From: an uncultured Ruminococcus sp.
GTDB lineage: Bacteria; Bacillota; Clostridia; Oscillospirales; Acutalibacteraceae
Assembly: GCA_905233755.1 (NCBI GenBank)
Contig: CAJODM010000011.1
Location: 1-64,000, forward strand
DNA length: 64,000 nt
Direction of reading: 5' to 3'
Shown: piece after piece, positions 28,088 through 35,891 of the stretch
Layout: every line of letters starts with the position of its first letter
How positions within the stretch are numbered: the first letter of the stretch is position 1
Position numbers and translations under genes: made by a program
The notes under the pieces: model-generated
Databases searched by the model: none
What the model was told of the DNA's origin: nothing
Seen by the model: only the letters and a program-made list of their open reading frames with translations

Positions 28088-30049
28088 TCATACCTCCATG
28101 AGGATCGGCAGGATCATCGGCGAACGCCCTGTCTCGCGGACGATGAGCTTGGCGATATCATCCTTGACGCGGTTCTTGATGACGCCCCATTCGTGGATGT
28201 TCCGGTGCGAGCACTCCTCGAGGATCTCGAGCGAGCGGTCGCGGATCTCGTCCATCAGCCCGCCCGACTCGCGCACATAGACAAACCCGCGCGATACGAT
28301 ATCGGGGCCGCTGACGACATGTCCGTCATAGACATCGAGCGAGGCGACGATGATGATGAGCCCGTCGGTGCCCAGGTGCTTGCGGTCACGCAGCACGATC
28401 GAGCCGACGTCGCCCACGCCCAGCCCGTCGACAAACACCTTGCCGGCGGTGACGGAGCCGACCTCTTTCATACCGTTGTCGGACAGCTCGACGACCTTGC
28501 CGATATCGCCGACATAGATATCCTTCTGCTTCATGCCCAGCGACAGCGCGAGGTTGACGTGCTTTTGCAGGTGCTTCTGCTCGCCGTGGACGGGGATGAA
28601 GTACCGCGGCCGCACCAAGCTGTGGATGAGCTTGAGCTCCTCGCGGCAGGCGTGACCCGAGACGTGCACCTCATACATGCTCTCATATACCACCTCACAC
28701 CCGCGCTTGAGCAGCTCGTCGACGACGTTGCCGACGGTGCGCTCGTTGCCGGGGATGGGGTTCGCAGAGATGATGATGAAGTCGCCCGCGCCGACCTCGA
28801 CCTTGCGGTGATCCGAGTACGCCATGCGCGACAGCGCGGACATTGGCTCGCCCTGTGAGCCGGTGGTCGCCAGCACGATCTTCTCGGGGGGATAGTCCTT
28901 GAGCCGGTCGATATCGATGATAAGGTTCTCGGGGACTTCGATATACCCGAGCTCGGTCGCCACGTTCATATAGTTGATCATCGAGCGTCCCGAGAACGCG
29001 AGCTTTCTGCCGTACTTCTCGGCACAGTTGATGATCTGCTGGATGCGGCTGATGTTGGACGCAAAGGTCGCGATGATGATGCGGTTGCGGCGCGCGCGGC
29101 GGAACAGGGTGTCAAAGCTGTCCGACACCGTCTGTTCGGTGGGGGTATAGCCGGGACGCTCGGCGTTGGTCGAGTCGGCAAGCAGCGCGAGCACGCCCTC
29201 GTCGCCCAGCTGGGCAAACCGCGACAGATCGATCATGCCGCCGGATATCGGGGTGTAGTCGATCTTGAAGTCGCCGGTGTGCACAATGGTGCCCGCGGGC
29301 GAGTGGATCGCAACGCCGACCGAGTCGGGGATCGAGTGGTTGACATGGATGAGCTCGACGTCAAAGCACCCAAGCCGGATATGATCGCCGGCGTGGCGGT
29401 CGAGGAGCTTGACCTCGTGACCGAGACTGTGCTCCTTGAGCTTGTTGCCGATAAGCCCGATGGTCAGCGGGGTGGCATAGACCGGAACGTTGACCTTTGC
29501 CAACAGATACGGCAGCCCGCCGATGTGATCCTCGTGGCCGTGGGTGATGACAACGCCCTTGATACGGTCGCTGTTCTCCTCCAGATAGCTGAAATCCGGG
29601 ATCACCATATCGACGCCCAGCATATCCCCGTCGGGGAACGCCATGCCGCAGTCGACGATGATCATGTCGCCCTGACACTCGAACACGGTCAGGTTCTTGC
29701 CGATCTCGTTGAGCCCGCCGAGAAACGCGATGCGGATGGGCGGGCGGTCGTCCTGCTTGCGCTGGTTCTTGCCCTTGGGCTGAGATTTGCGCACGGTCAG
29801 CTTCTGCTGGCGCGGCTTCTTCTCCGGCTTTTTCTCTACCTTTTTCTCGGGCTTCTTCTCGGGCGCCTTCGATGCGGATGCGCGCTTTTGAGCATTTTTC
29901 GGTTCACTCTTCGATGCGCGCTTTGGGGCGACGAGCTTCTCGCCCGTCAGCGACTGATCCGCCGCCTTCGACAGCTTCTCATACTTGCGGCTGTTCGATA
30001 CGTAATTCGGCTTTGAGCTGATAGGGGTCTTCTTCTTGCTGTTGCTCAA
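28088..30049 (-). CDS. rnj: Ribonuclease J with a long basic N-terminal extension
   Basis: Endo- and 5'-3' exoribonuclease central to mRNA decay in Firmicutes. The metallo-beta-lactamase core has the zinc motif THGHEDHIGGLPYL, and the beta-CASP part has SGHACREELKLIHSLV near residue 495. About 110 residues before the core are rich in Lys, Pro, Ser and Ala (for example KPEKKVEKKPEKKP), likely disordered and RNA-contacting. I choose the TTG at 30049 because AGGAGG lies nine bases upstream; an ATG at 30085 would precede the ribosome site. It is first in the minus-strand block. Confidence 0.93.
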   Translation of the reverse strand: MSNSKKKTPISSKPNYVSNSRKYEKLSKAADQSLTGEKLVAPKRASKSEPKNAQKRASASKAPEKKPEKKVEKKPEKKPRQQKLTVRKSQPKGKNQRKQDDRPPIRIAFLGGLNEIGKNLTVFECQGDMIIVDCGMAFPDGDMLGVDMVIPDFSYLEENSDRIKGVVITHGHEDHIGGLPYLLAKVNVPVYATPLTIGLIGNKLKEHSLGHEVKLLDRHAGDHIRLGCFDVELIHVNHSIPDSVGVAIHSPAGTIVHTGDFKIDYTPISGGMIDLSRFAQLGDEGVLALLADSTNAERPGYTPTEQTVSDSFDTLFRRARRNRIIIATFASNISRIQQIINCAEKYGRKLAFSGRSMINYMNVATELGYIEVPENLIIDIDRLKDYPPEKIVLATTGSQGEPMSALSRMAYSDHRKVEVGAGDFIIISANPIPGNERTVGNVVDELLKRGCEVVYESMYEVHVSGHACREELKLIHSLVRPRYFIPVHGEQKHLQKHVNLALSLGMKQKDIYVGDIGKVVELSDNGMKEVGSVTAGKVFVDGLGVGDVGSIVLRDRKHLGTDGLIIIVASLDVYDGHVVSGPDIVSRGFVYVRESGGLMDEIRDRSLEILEECSHRNIHEWGVIKNRVKDDIAKLIVRETGRSPMILPILMEV

Positions 30050-30196
30050 TGAACTATTCCTCCTAAAATTTAGAATCGTCAGCATCCGTGCGGCAGCTCT
30101 GTGAGCGGCGCCGGCTGACGGTATGGGTTCTGCCCGCTCGAACGCACAGGAGCGGACGGATTAACATTCTGTTCCAGCATAAAGCTATACATATTT

Positions 30197-30225
30197 ATTG
30201 TACAGGAAATATGCAGTTCGGTCAA
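30197..30225 (-). promoter_or_regulatory. Promoter of the RNase J gene
   Basis: On the minus strand, TTGACC (30225-30220) and TACAAT (30202-30197) with a 17-base spacer, about 150 bases before the TTG start. The long leader is consistent with the autoregulation reported for some RNase genes. Confidence 0.75.
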
Positions 30226-30328
30226 GAGTCACTGCACCAAAGATTTCCTGTTATTTCACTGTTTTTTGGTAAAAATACCATTATCGGGAGCATGCCCGCC
30301 GTACCGAAATGATAATCAACAAAAGGGG

Positions 30329-30356
30329 TTGCAAATATATAAATTTGTGATATAAT
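30329..30356 (+). promoter_or_regulatory. Promoter of rnhA-iscS-iscU
   Basis: TTGCAA at 30329-30334 and TATAAT at 30351-30356 with a 16-base spacer, some 85 bases before rnhA. Confidence 0.7.
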
Positions 30357-30442
30357 GAACGATGACAGCGTTTTCCTACTTTAATGATAGGTTAGTCGCT
30401 GCTAATATCGCACTTAACGCCGTATGAAGGAGGTGCCCCAAC

Positions 30443-30883
30443 ATGAAGCAGGTAACGATCTATACCGACGGCGCATGTTCGGGCAACCCCGGCCCCGGCG
30501 GATGGGGCGCGGTGCTGCGCTATAAGGACACCGAGCGGGAGCTCAGCGGCGGCGAGCCGATGACCACCAACAACCGCATGGAGCTGATGGGCGTGATCGC
30601 GGCGCTCGAGCTGCTGCGCGAGCCGTGCGAGGTGACGCTGTACTCGGACAGCCAGTATGTCTGCAACGCGCTCAAGCTCGGCTGGGCGCGCAAGTGGCAG
30701 CAGAACGGCTGGATGCGCAACAAGCGCGAGCCCGCGCTGAACCCCGAGCTGTGGGAGCGGCTGCTCTCGCTGTGCGATATCCACGACGTCACCCCCGTAT
30801 GGGTCAAGGGTCACGCCGGCCATCCCGAGAACGAGCGGTGCGACCGCCTCGCTGTCGCCCAGTCGCAGCGGTTCAAGTCATAA
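30443..30883 (+). CDS. rnhA: Ribonuclease HI
   Basis: Cuts the RNA strand of RNA-DNA hybrids. The four acidic active-site positions are visible: D in [17 protein letters not shown] in [14 protein letters not shown] in LYSDSQYV, and D in ERCDRLA, with the catalytic histidine in [11 protein letters not shown]. Length 146 residues. AAGGAGGTG lies eight bases upstream of the ATG. It is first in an apparent operon with the cysteine desulfurase gene 34 bases downstream, an unusual pairing. Confidence 0.97.
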   Translation: MKQVTIYTDGACSGNPGPGGWGAVLRYKDTERELSGGEPMTTNNRMELMGVIAALELLREPCEVTLYSDSQYVCNALKLGWARKWQQNGWMRNKREPALNPELWERLLSLCDIHDVTPVWVKGHAGHPENERCDRLAVAQSQRFKS

Positions 30884-30917
30884 GTATTCCTACAGAACCA
30901 TGTCACAGGAGGGTTAT

Positions 30918-32105
30918 ATGAGAAAGATATACGCCGATAACGCGGCGACCACCGCGCTCGATCCCCGTGTGCTCGAGCAGATGATGCCGTATCTGACGAC
31001 CGTGTACGGCAACCCGTCGTCGCTCTACCGTATCGGAGCGCAGGCAAAGGACGCCGTCGAGACCGCCCGCGAGAAGATCGCCTCGCTCATCGGGGCGAAG
31101 AGCGCGTCCGAGATCTACTTCACCTCGGGCGGGTCCGAATCCGACAACTGGGCGATCAAGGGCGTTGCCCGCGCCATGAAGAAGCGCGGCAAGACCCATA
31201 TCATCACATCCAAGTTCGAGCACCACGCGGTGCTGCATACCGTCCACGCCCTGAAGAAAGAGGGCTTCACCGTCACGATGCTCGATGTATATGAGAACGG
31301 GCTGGTGCGTCCCGAGGATGTCGCAGAAGCGATCCGCGAGGACACCGCCATCGTGTCCGTGATGTATGCCAACAACGAGATCGGCACCATCCAGCCGATC
31401 GCCGAGATCGGCGCGATCTGCCGGCAGAGGGGCGTGATCTTCCACACCGACGCGGTACAGGCGATGGGGAACACCCCCATCGACGTCGAGCAGCAGCAGA
31501 TCGACCTGCTCTCGATGACCGCCCATAAGCTCCACGGCCCCAAGGGGGTCGGCGCGCTGTATATCCGCAAGGGCATCCGCCCCTCGATCCTGATCGACGG
31601 CGGCGCCCAGGAGCGCGGGATGCGTGCCGGTACCGAGAACGTCGCCGGTATCGTCGGGTTTGCGGCGGCGCTGGAGCTTGCGATCGACGGGATGCAGCAG
31701 AGGATCGACCATGTCGTCCCGCTGCGGAACCGTCTGATCGACGGGCTGCTGCAGATCGAGCGGTCGCGGCTCAACGGCGACCGCGACGCACGTCTGCCCG
31801 GCAACGTGAATATGTGCTTCGAGGGGATCGAGGGCGAGAGCTTGCTGCTGCGGCTGGATATGAACGGCGTATCGGCGTCGTCGGGCTCGGCGTGTACCTC
31901 CGGCTCGCTCGACCCGAGCCATGTGCTGCTCGCGATCGGGCTCCCGCACGAGGTCGCGCACGGCAGCATGCGGCTGAGCTTCTCGGACGATATCAGCGAC
32001 GAGGACATCGACTATCTGCTCGAGCTCGTCCCGAACATCGTCACCTATCTGCGCAACATGTCCCCTTTGTGGGAGACCATCAAGAAGAACGAAAGGAACG
32101 GTTAA
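30918..32105 (+). CDS. iscS: Cysteine desulfurase (NifS/IscS family)
   Basis: PLP enzyme that removes sulfur from cysteine for Fe-S cluster assembly. [12 protein letters not shown] starts the protein (AGGAGGG just upstream, start 30918), the PLP-binding lysine is in [12 protein letters not shown] near residue 203, and the active cysteine is in [12 protein letters not shown] near residue 325. The fairly long loop around this cysteine marks the class I group. It directly precedes the scaffold gene, with which it would act. NifS versus IscS naming cannot be decided from sequence alone. Confidence 0.94.
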   Translation: MRKIYADNAATTALDPRVLEQMMPYLTTVYGNPSSLYRIGAQAKDAVETAREKIASLIGAKSASEIYFTSGGSESDNWAIKGVARAMKKRGKTHIITSKFEHHAVLHTVHALKKEGFTVTMLDVYENGLVRPEDVAEAIREDTAIVSVMYANNEIGTIQPIAEIGAICRQRGVIFHTDAVQAMGNTPIDVEQQQIDLLSMTAHKLHGPKGVGALYIRKGIRPSILIDGGAQERGMRAGTENVAGIVGFAAALELAIDGMQQRIDHVVPLRNRLIDGLLQIERSRLNGDRDARLPGNVNMCFEGIEGESLLLRLDMNGVSASSGSACTSGSLDPSHVLLAIGLPHEVAHGSMRLSFSDDISDEDIDYLLELVPNIVTYLRNMSPLWETIKKNERNG

Positions 32106-32107
32106 GT

Positions 32108-32548
32108 ATGGCATATTCTGAGAAGGTCATGGATCACTTTGCCAACCCGCGCAACGTCGGCGAGATCGAGGATGCCGACGGTATCGGCGAGGTGGGCAAC
32201 TCTCGCTGCGGCGATATCATGAAGATGTACATCAAGGTCGACGGCGATACCATCACCGACTGCAAGTTCAAGACCTTTGGCTGCGGCGCGGCGATCGCGA
32301 CCTCATCCATGGCGACCGAGATGGTCAAGGGCAAGTCGATCGACAACGCCCTGCAGCTCACCAACAAGGCGGTCATGGAGGCGCTCGACGGGCTCCCGCC
32401 CGTGAAGGTGCACTGCTCGGTGCTCGCCGAAGAGGCGATCAAGGCGGCGCTGTCCGATTATTATGAGCGCAAGGGCATCGACCCCAAGCTGATCATCGGC
32501 GCACCGTCCACCTCGGACGACGAGCGCGAGGATCCGACCTGTAACTGA
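32108..32548 (+). CDS. iscU: Fe-S cluster scaffold protein (NifU N-terminal/IscU type)
   Basis: Accepts sulfur from the desulfurase and iron to build Fe-S clusters. The three conserved cysteines are in GNSRCGDIM, FGCGAAIATSS and VHCSVLAEEA. NPRNVGEIEDADG is the usual N-terminal motif. About 146 residues. The start at 32108 lies two bases after the desulfurase stop. This two-gene form is the common Fe-S system of anaerobic Clostridia and would supply NrdG, HydG, HydF and the glycosylase in this window. Confidence 0.95.
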   Translation: MAYSEKVMDHFANPRNVGEIEDADGIGEVGNSRCGDIMKMYIKVDGDTITDCKFKTFGCGAAIATSSMATEMVKGKSIDNALQLTNKAVMEALDGLPPVKVHCSVLAEEAIKAALSDYYERKGIDPKLIIGAPSTSDDEREDPTCN

Positions 32549-32563
32549 ATCGAGTGAAATCTA

Positions 32564-32596
32564 CACGGGGCTGCCGCGTCATGCGACAGCCCCGTG
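32564..32596. terminator. Terminator after the Fe-S assembly operon
   Basis: CACGGGGCTG-C-CGC and GCG-A-CAGCCCCGTG (32564-32577, 32583-32596) form a 13-bp stem with one mismatch. The T-run is weak. Confidence 0.7.
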
Positions 32597-32677
32597 CTGT
32601 ATATCCCGAGCGGGACAATTCGTGTTGCTTACTATCGTATGATAGATAGGCGACGGATGTTAGCCCGACAGAAAGAG

Positions 32678-32703
32678 AAAAACCGCCCGGCATGGGCGGT
32701 TTT
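32678..32703 (-). terminator. Terminator of nrdR
   Basis: AAAAACCGCCC-GGCAT-GGGCGGTTTT is an A/T-flanked hairpin just past the nrdR stop codon. The minus strand has the T-run; it may also work on the plus strand. Confidence 0.85.
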
Positions 32704-32717
32704 CGTATTATACTCGA

Positions 32718-33173
32718 TCACTTCTCGGACAGGAGCTTGTTCAGCTCATCCATGAAGGTGTTGATATCCTTGAACTGGCGGTACACGGACGCGAACCGCA
32801 CATAGGCGACCTCGTCCACGTTCTTGAGCTGCTCCATCGACAGCTCGCCGATGGTCAGCGAGGTGACCTCGCGGTCGAGCGAGCTCTGCAGCTTGGTCTC
32901 GATGGCGTCCACCATCTTCTCGATCTGCTCGATCGAGACGGGGCGCTTCTCACACGCGCGCAGCAGCCCGGCCGTCAGCTTGTTGCGGTCGAACACCTCG
33001 CGGGATTTGTCGCGCTTGACGACGATGATCGGCACGGTCTCGATGACCTCGTGCGTCGTGAAACGCTTGGAACACTTCAGACACTCTCTGCGGCGACGGA
33101 TCCGCTCGCCCTCATCCGCAGGCCGAGAGTCGATAACCTTGCTTTCTTCATATCCACAGTACGGACACTTCAT
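32718..33173 (-). CDS. nrdR: Transcriptional repressor NrdR
   Basis: Zinc-ribbon and ATP-cone repressor that senses dATP/ATP and shuts off ribonucleotide reductase genes. It has the paired cysteines [17 protein letters not shown] and [12 protein letters not shown] (residues 1-17 and 31-42), then the ATP-cone [17 protein letters not shown] start at 33173 (MKCP, the usual start) rather than nine bases upstream. Length 151 residues. The likely target is nrdDG at 6.1 kb, where two NrdR boxes are present. Confidence 0.97.
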   Translation of the reverse strand: MKCPYCGYEESKVIDSRPADEGERIRRRRECLKCSKRFTTHEVIETVPIIVVKRDKSREVFDRNKLTAGLLRACEKRPVSIEQIEKMVDAIETKLQSSLDREVTSLTIGELSMEQLKNVDEVAYVRFASVYRQFKDINTFMDELNKLLSEK

Positions 33174-33493
33174 TCGGTACACCCCATTTATCTAAATCAT
33201 AATTCCTATAATGAAATTATAAATACCCCGTATCGAATAAGCAAGTTATAATTTTGTAATATAAAGTTACAGTTTTTGTAAGACTTTGACCAAAGCCGTA
33301 TGACCGGCGGGAGAGATTGATTTTCTGTGAATTTTGCGCGGGTGTTGCAGGATCATATGCAATTTTCGGCGAATTCGCGCCATAGGTGAAGGGGGGAGAT
33401 GCGCCCCGCTGCTATTCCCCCGACGCTGCCCCGTCCGCTGCATCCCGCACGCTGCCTGTAAATAACAACCGGAACAACCCAAAACACCCCCCC

Positions 33494-33576
33494 TTGTATC
33501 AAAAACAACCCCCCTTGAATCAAAAACAACCCCCCTTGAATCAAAAACAACCCCCCTTGAATCAAAAACAACCCCC
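33494..33576. repeat. 21-base tandem repeat, four units
   Basis: Units of 21 bases (core TTGAATCAAAAACAAC followed by C-runs) at 33494, 33515, 33536 and 33557. The first has T for A at base 4, and the last lacks one C. There are no spacers, so this is not a CRISPR. The period is seven codons, so all frames stay open. Confidence 0.9.
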
Positions 33577-33599
33577 AACAACCAATAAAAAGAAAAAGA

Positions 33600-33646
33600 A
33601 GAAGAAAAAGAATAGGAAGAAGAAAACGTACTATTCTTTTTCTTCT
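33600..33646. repeat. Perfect 16-bp inverted repeat
   Basis: Bases 33600-33615 and 33631-33646 are perfect complements around a 15-base loop. One arm is almost pure purine. It could form a stable RNA hairpin on either strand. Confidence 0.85.
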
Positions 33647-33671
33647 ATAGAAAAGCTGTAGAAAAGATGTT

Positions 33672-33711
33672 TGTTCAAAATCCGCGTTTATGCGGACGCG
33701 GATTTTGAACA
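33672..33711. repeat. Perfect 16-bp inverted repeat upstream of the ctsR promoter
   Basis: TGTTCAAAATCCGCGT and its complement flank an 8-base loop, ending 24 bases before the ctsR -35 box. A run of T follows shortly (33712-33715). It could be a terminator for a transcript entering from the left. Confidence 0.85.
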
Positions 33712-33734
33712 TTTTGTGAATATTGAAATTAGAC

Positions 33735-33751
33735 CTTGACTTTCTTTGACT
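33735..33751 (-). promoter_or_regulatory. CtsR operator 1
   Basis: On the minus strand this reads AGTCAAAGAAAGTCAAG, which fits the CtsR heptad repeat RGTCAAA-NAN-RGTCAAA at all but the last base. It overlaps the -35 box of the ctsR promoter. Confidence 0.85.
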
Positions 33752-33764
33752 TTTGATGTACACT
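33736..33764 (+). promoter_or_regulatory. Promoter of ctsR-mcsA-mcsB-clpC
   Basis: TTGACT at 33736-33741 and TACACT at 33759-33764 with a 17-base spacer, covered by CtsR operator 1. Confidence 0.8.
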
Positions 33765-33773
33765 GTAGTCAAA

Positions 33774-33790
33774 GGTCAGGAAAAGTCAGA
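33774..33790 (+). promoter_or_regulatory. CtsR operator 2 (degenerate)
   Basis: GGTCAGGAAAAGTCAGA keeps the RGTCA-N5-RGTCA pattern with changed last bases in each heptad. It lies just after the predicted transcription start. Confidence 0.5.
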
Positions 33791-33848
33791 ACCGCTGATG
33801 CGGAGTTTGGCTCCCGCCTTTCGGATTCTGTCACAGGGAGATGGTTTG

Positions 33849-34304
33849 ATGCGTATCAGCGATTTGGTCGCTCAGTATATCACACAGCTGCTCGACGAGC
33901 AGGACGGCGCTGCCGAGATCAAGCGCAACGAGGTCGCCCAGCGGCTGGGGTGTGTCCCCAGCCAGATCAACTATGTGATCACCTCGCGGTTCACGCCCGA
34001 GCAGGGGTACATCGTCGAGTCACGGCGCGGCGGCGGGGGATATATCCGCATCACCCGCATCGACGCCACCCGCCAGACGATGCTGATGCACATCATCAAC
34101 AGCATCGGCAAGTCGCTCGACTGCTCGACCGCCGAGGTGATGACCGCCAACATGCTCGCCCGCGGGATCATCGGTCAGAACGACGCGCGGCTGATGCTGG
34201 CAGCACTGGGCGAGCGGGCATATGCCGACGTGCCCCAGCAGTACCGCGATCGGCTGCGTGCCGCCGTCATGAAGCAGATGCTCCTGACGGTTCTCCACAG
34301 ATAA
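33849..34304 (+). CDS. ctsR: Transcriptional repressor CtsR
   Basis: Represses clp and other protein-quality genes until heat or misfolding inactivates it. The 151-residue protein starts MRISDLVAQYITQLL and has the winged-helix region EVAQRLGCVPSQINYVITSRF, with the glycine-rich wing SRRGGGGYIRI, which is the heat-sensing wing in known CtsR proteins. Start at 33849, behind GGGAGATGG. It is the first gene of the four-gene operon and probably represses itself through the operators upstream. Confidence 0.96.
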   Translation: MRISDLVAQYITQLLDEQDGAAEIKRNEVAQRLGCVPSQINYVITSRFTPEQGYIVESRRGGGGYIRITRIDATRQTMLMHIINSIGKSLDCSTAEVMTANMLARGIIGQNDARLMLAALGERAYADVPQQYRDRLRAAVMKQMLLTVLHR

Positions 34305-34357
34305 CTACAGAATAATGCCATCGGTATATGATACACTTAGATCAGGAGGTAACGGTT

Positions 34358-34858
34358 ATGTTATGTCAACACTGTCATGAGAGAGAGGCCACCACACATC
34401 TGAGACGGACGATCAACGGCGCTACAGAGGAGTATATGCTGTGCTCTGACTGTGCCAAGGAGATGGGGGTCGGGAGCATCTTCTCCGACTTCTCGACGGA
34501 CTTCAACACCCTGCTCGGGTCGTTCTTCTCCAACGCGCTGCCCGCCCGCACGGGTGCGGTACGCTGTTCGTCCTGCGGCAGCACGCTCAACGATATCGCC
34601 CGAACGGGGATGGTCGGATGCGCCGACTGTTATGAGACGTTCTACAGCGAGCTGCAGCCGACGATACGCAACGTCCACGGCAACACCGAGCACTGCGGCA
34701 AACACCCCCATCGCAGCATTGAGGAGCCGCCCGCCCCGCAGCCGGACAACTCGCTCGACGCGCTGAAAGCTGAGCTGCAGCAGGCGATCGAGAAGCAGGA
34801 CTTTGAGCGAGCGGCTAAGCTGCGCGACGAGATCAAGGATAAGGAGGCACAAGCATGA
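34358..34858 (+). CDS. mcsA: McsA, activator of the McsB arginine kinase
   Basis: Zinc protein that activates McsB. Four CxxC pairs are visible: CQHC, CSDC, CSSC and CADC, spread over residues 3-92. The C-terminus has a UVR motif, EKQDFERAAKLRDEI, also present in ClpC. Start at 34358 with AGGAGGT upstream. Its stop overlaps the mcsB start by four bases (ATGA). Confidence 0.95.
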   Translation: MLCQHCHEREATTHLRRTINGATEEYMLCSDCAKEMGVGSIFSDFSTDFNTLLGSFFSNALPARTGAVRCSSCGSTLNDIARTGMVGCADCYETFYSELQPTIRNVHGNTEHCGKHPHRSIEEPPAPQPDNSLDALKAELQQAIEKQDFERAAKLRDEIKDKEAQA

Positions 34859-35832
34859 GCGAAGTAGTCGTATCGACGCGCGTCCGGCTGGCGCGCAACC
34901 TCAGAGAGTTCCCCTTTCCGGGGAGGTTGTCGGATCAGGCGGCACAGCAGGTCGCTCAGCGCGTAACCGCAGCGCTCAACACCGCCGACGTGACATTCCA
35001 CACCGTCCGGCTGTCCGAGATGACCGCTATCGAGCGTTCGGCGCTCGTCGAGCGGCACCTCATCAGCCCCGAGTTCACCGAGCCGCGTCCCGGACGCGTG
35101 CTGCTGCTCTCCGACGACAACACCGTCAGCGTCATGCTCAACGAGGAGGATCATATCCGGCTGCAGGTCATCCTGCCGTCGCTGGAGCTCGACAGAGCGT
35201 ACGAGATCGCGAACGCCCTTGACGACGTGCTCAGCCGCGAGCTGGAGCTGGCGTTTGATGAGCGGCTGGGGTATCTGACCCGCTGTCCCACGAACCTGGG
35301 CACCGCGATGCGCGCCTCGGTGATGCTGCATCTGCCCGCACTCGAGCAAAGCGGTGCGGTCGCCCGCATCGGCGCGAACCTTGGCAAGCTGGGGCTGACG
35401 ATGCGCGGGCTGTACGGCGAGTCGTCGAAGCCCGCCGGATCGTTCTACCAGCTATCGAACCAGGTGACGCTCGGCATCAGCGAGCGCGCGGCTGTCGAGA
35501 ACCTGCACAACATCACCACCCAGCTCATCACCCAGGAGATCAAGGCGCGGGATACCGTGCTGTCCGATATCACGGTCGTCGACCGCATCCACCGGGGGCT
35601 CGGGGTGCTCAGAACCGCGCGGCTGATGGATCACAGCGAGGCGATGCGGCTGTTGTCGCTGCTGCGGCTGGGCGTATCGTCCAAGCTGTTCGATACCCTG
35701 TCCACCGACAGCATCGACCGCCTGATCGTCGAGGTCCAGCCCGCCAACATCCTGACCCGCTTCGGCGATACCTGTGACGAGCGCGAGCGGGATATCCGGC
35801 GCGCTGCGCTCATCCGCGAGCGGCTGCAGTAA
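34855..35832 (+). CDS. mcsB: Protein arginine kinase McsB
   Basis: Phosphorylates arginine residues and so marks proteins for ClpCP; it also inactivates CtsR. The phosphagen-kinase fold is shown by VVVSTRVRLARNLREFPFPG at the start, EEDHIRLQVILPS near residue 99, and RCPTNLGTAMRASVMLHLP-type nucleotide-binding segments (here CPTNLGTAMRASV). The 325-residue length is a little shorter than the roughly 350 typical for the family. It is translationally coupled to mcsA. Confidence 0.95.
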   Translation: MSEVVVSTRVRLARNLREFPFPGRLSDQAAQQVAQRVTAALNTADVTFHTVRLSEMTAIERSALVERHLISPEFTEPRPGRVLLLSDDNTVSVMLNEEDHIRLQVILPSLELDRAYEIANALDDVLSRELELAFDERLGYLTRCPTNLGTAMRASVMLHLPALEQSGAVARIGANLGKLGLTMRGLYGESSKPAGSFYQLSNQVTLGISERAAVENLHNITTQLITQEIKARDTVLSDITVVDRIHRGLGVLRTARLMDHSEAMRLLSLLRLGVSSKLFDTLSTDSIDRLIVEVQPANILTRFGDTCDERERDIRRAALIRERLQ

Positions 35833-35891
35833 GTATGGGCAACCAAACAGATAACTGAACAGACAACTGAATATGGTAGGAGGAGAAGGTT

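Larger units (their letters stand above)
30050..30442. other. Intergenic region between rnj and rnhA with divergent promoters
   Basis: Gene-free. It holds the rnj promoter on the minus strand, the rnhA promoter on the plus strand, and two small hairpins (TGGTAAAAATACCA near 30267 and CGGGAGCATGCCCG near 30285). I see no further gene. Confidence 0.7.
33174..33734. other. Repeat-rich intergenic region between nrdR and ctsR
   Basis: About 560 bases without a credible gene. It is AT-rich near nrdR, then holds a 21-base tandem repeat (33494-33576), an A/G-rich stretch, and two long perfect inverted repeats (33600-33646, 33672-33711). Frames open on both strands across the tandem repeat (33386-33661 plus, 33353-33772 minus) are produced by its 21-base period and lack convincing ribosome sites. 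Confidence 0.7.

Noticed and set aside
33494-33576. CRISPR array
   Set aside because: The units are directly joined without spacers and no cas genes are present.
33386-33661. Possible small protein with QPPLNQK repeats and a poly-Lys end
   Set aside because: The open frame is produced by a 21-base repeat and an A/G tract; the start would be GTG with an odd G-rich upstream, and the opposite strand is equally open.
33353-33772. Possible hydrophobic GLFLIQG-repeat protein on the minus strand
   Set aside because: Same repeat, other strand; it would run across the ctsR promoter and operator, and no ribosome site supports it.
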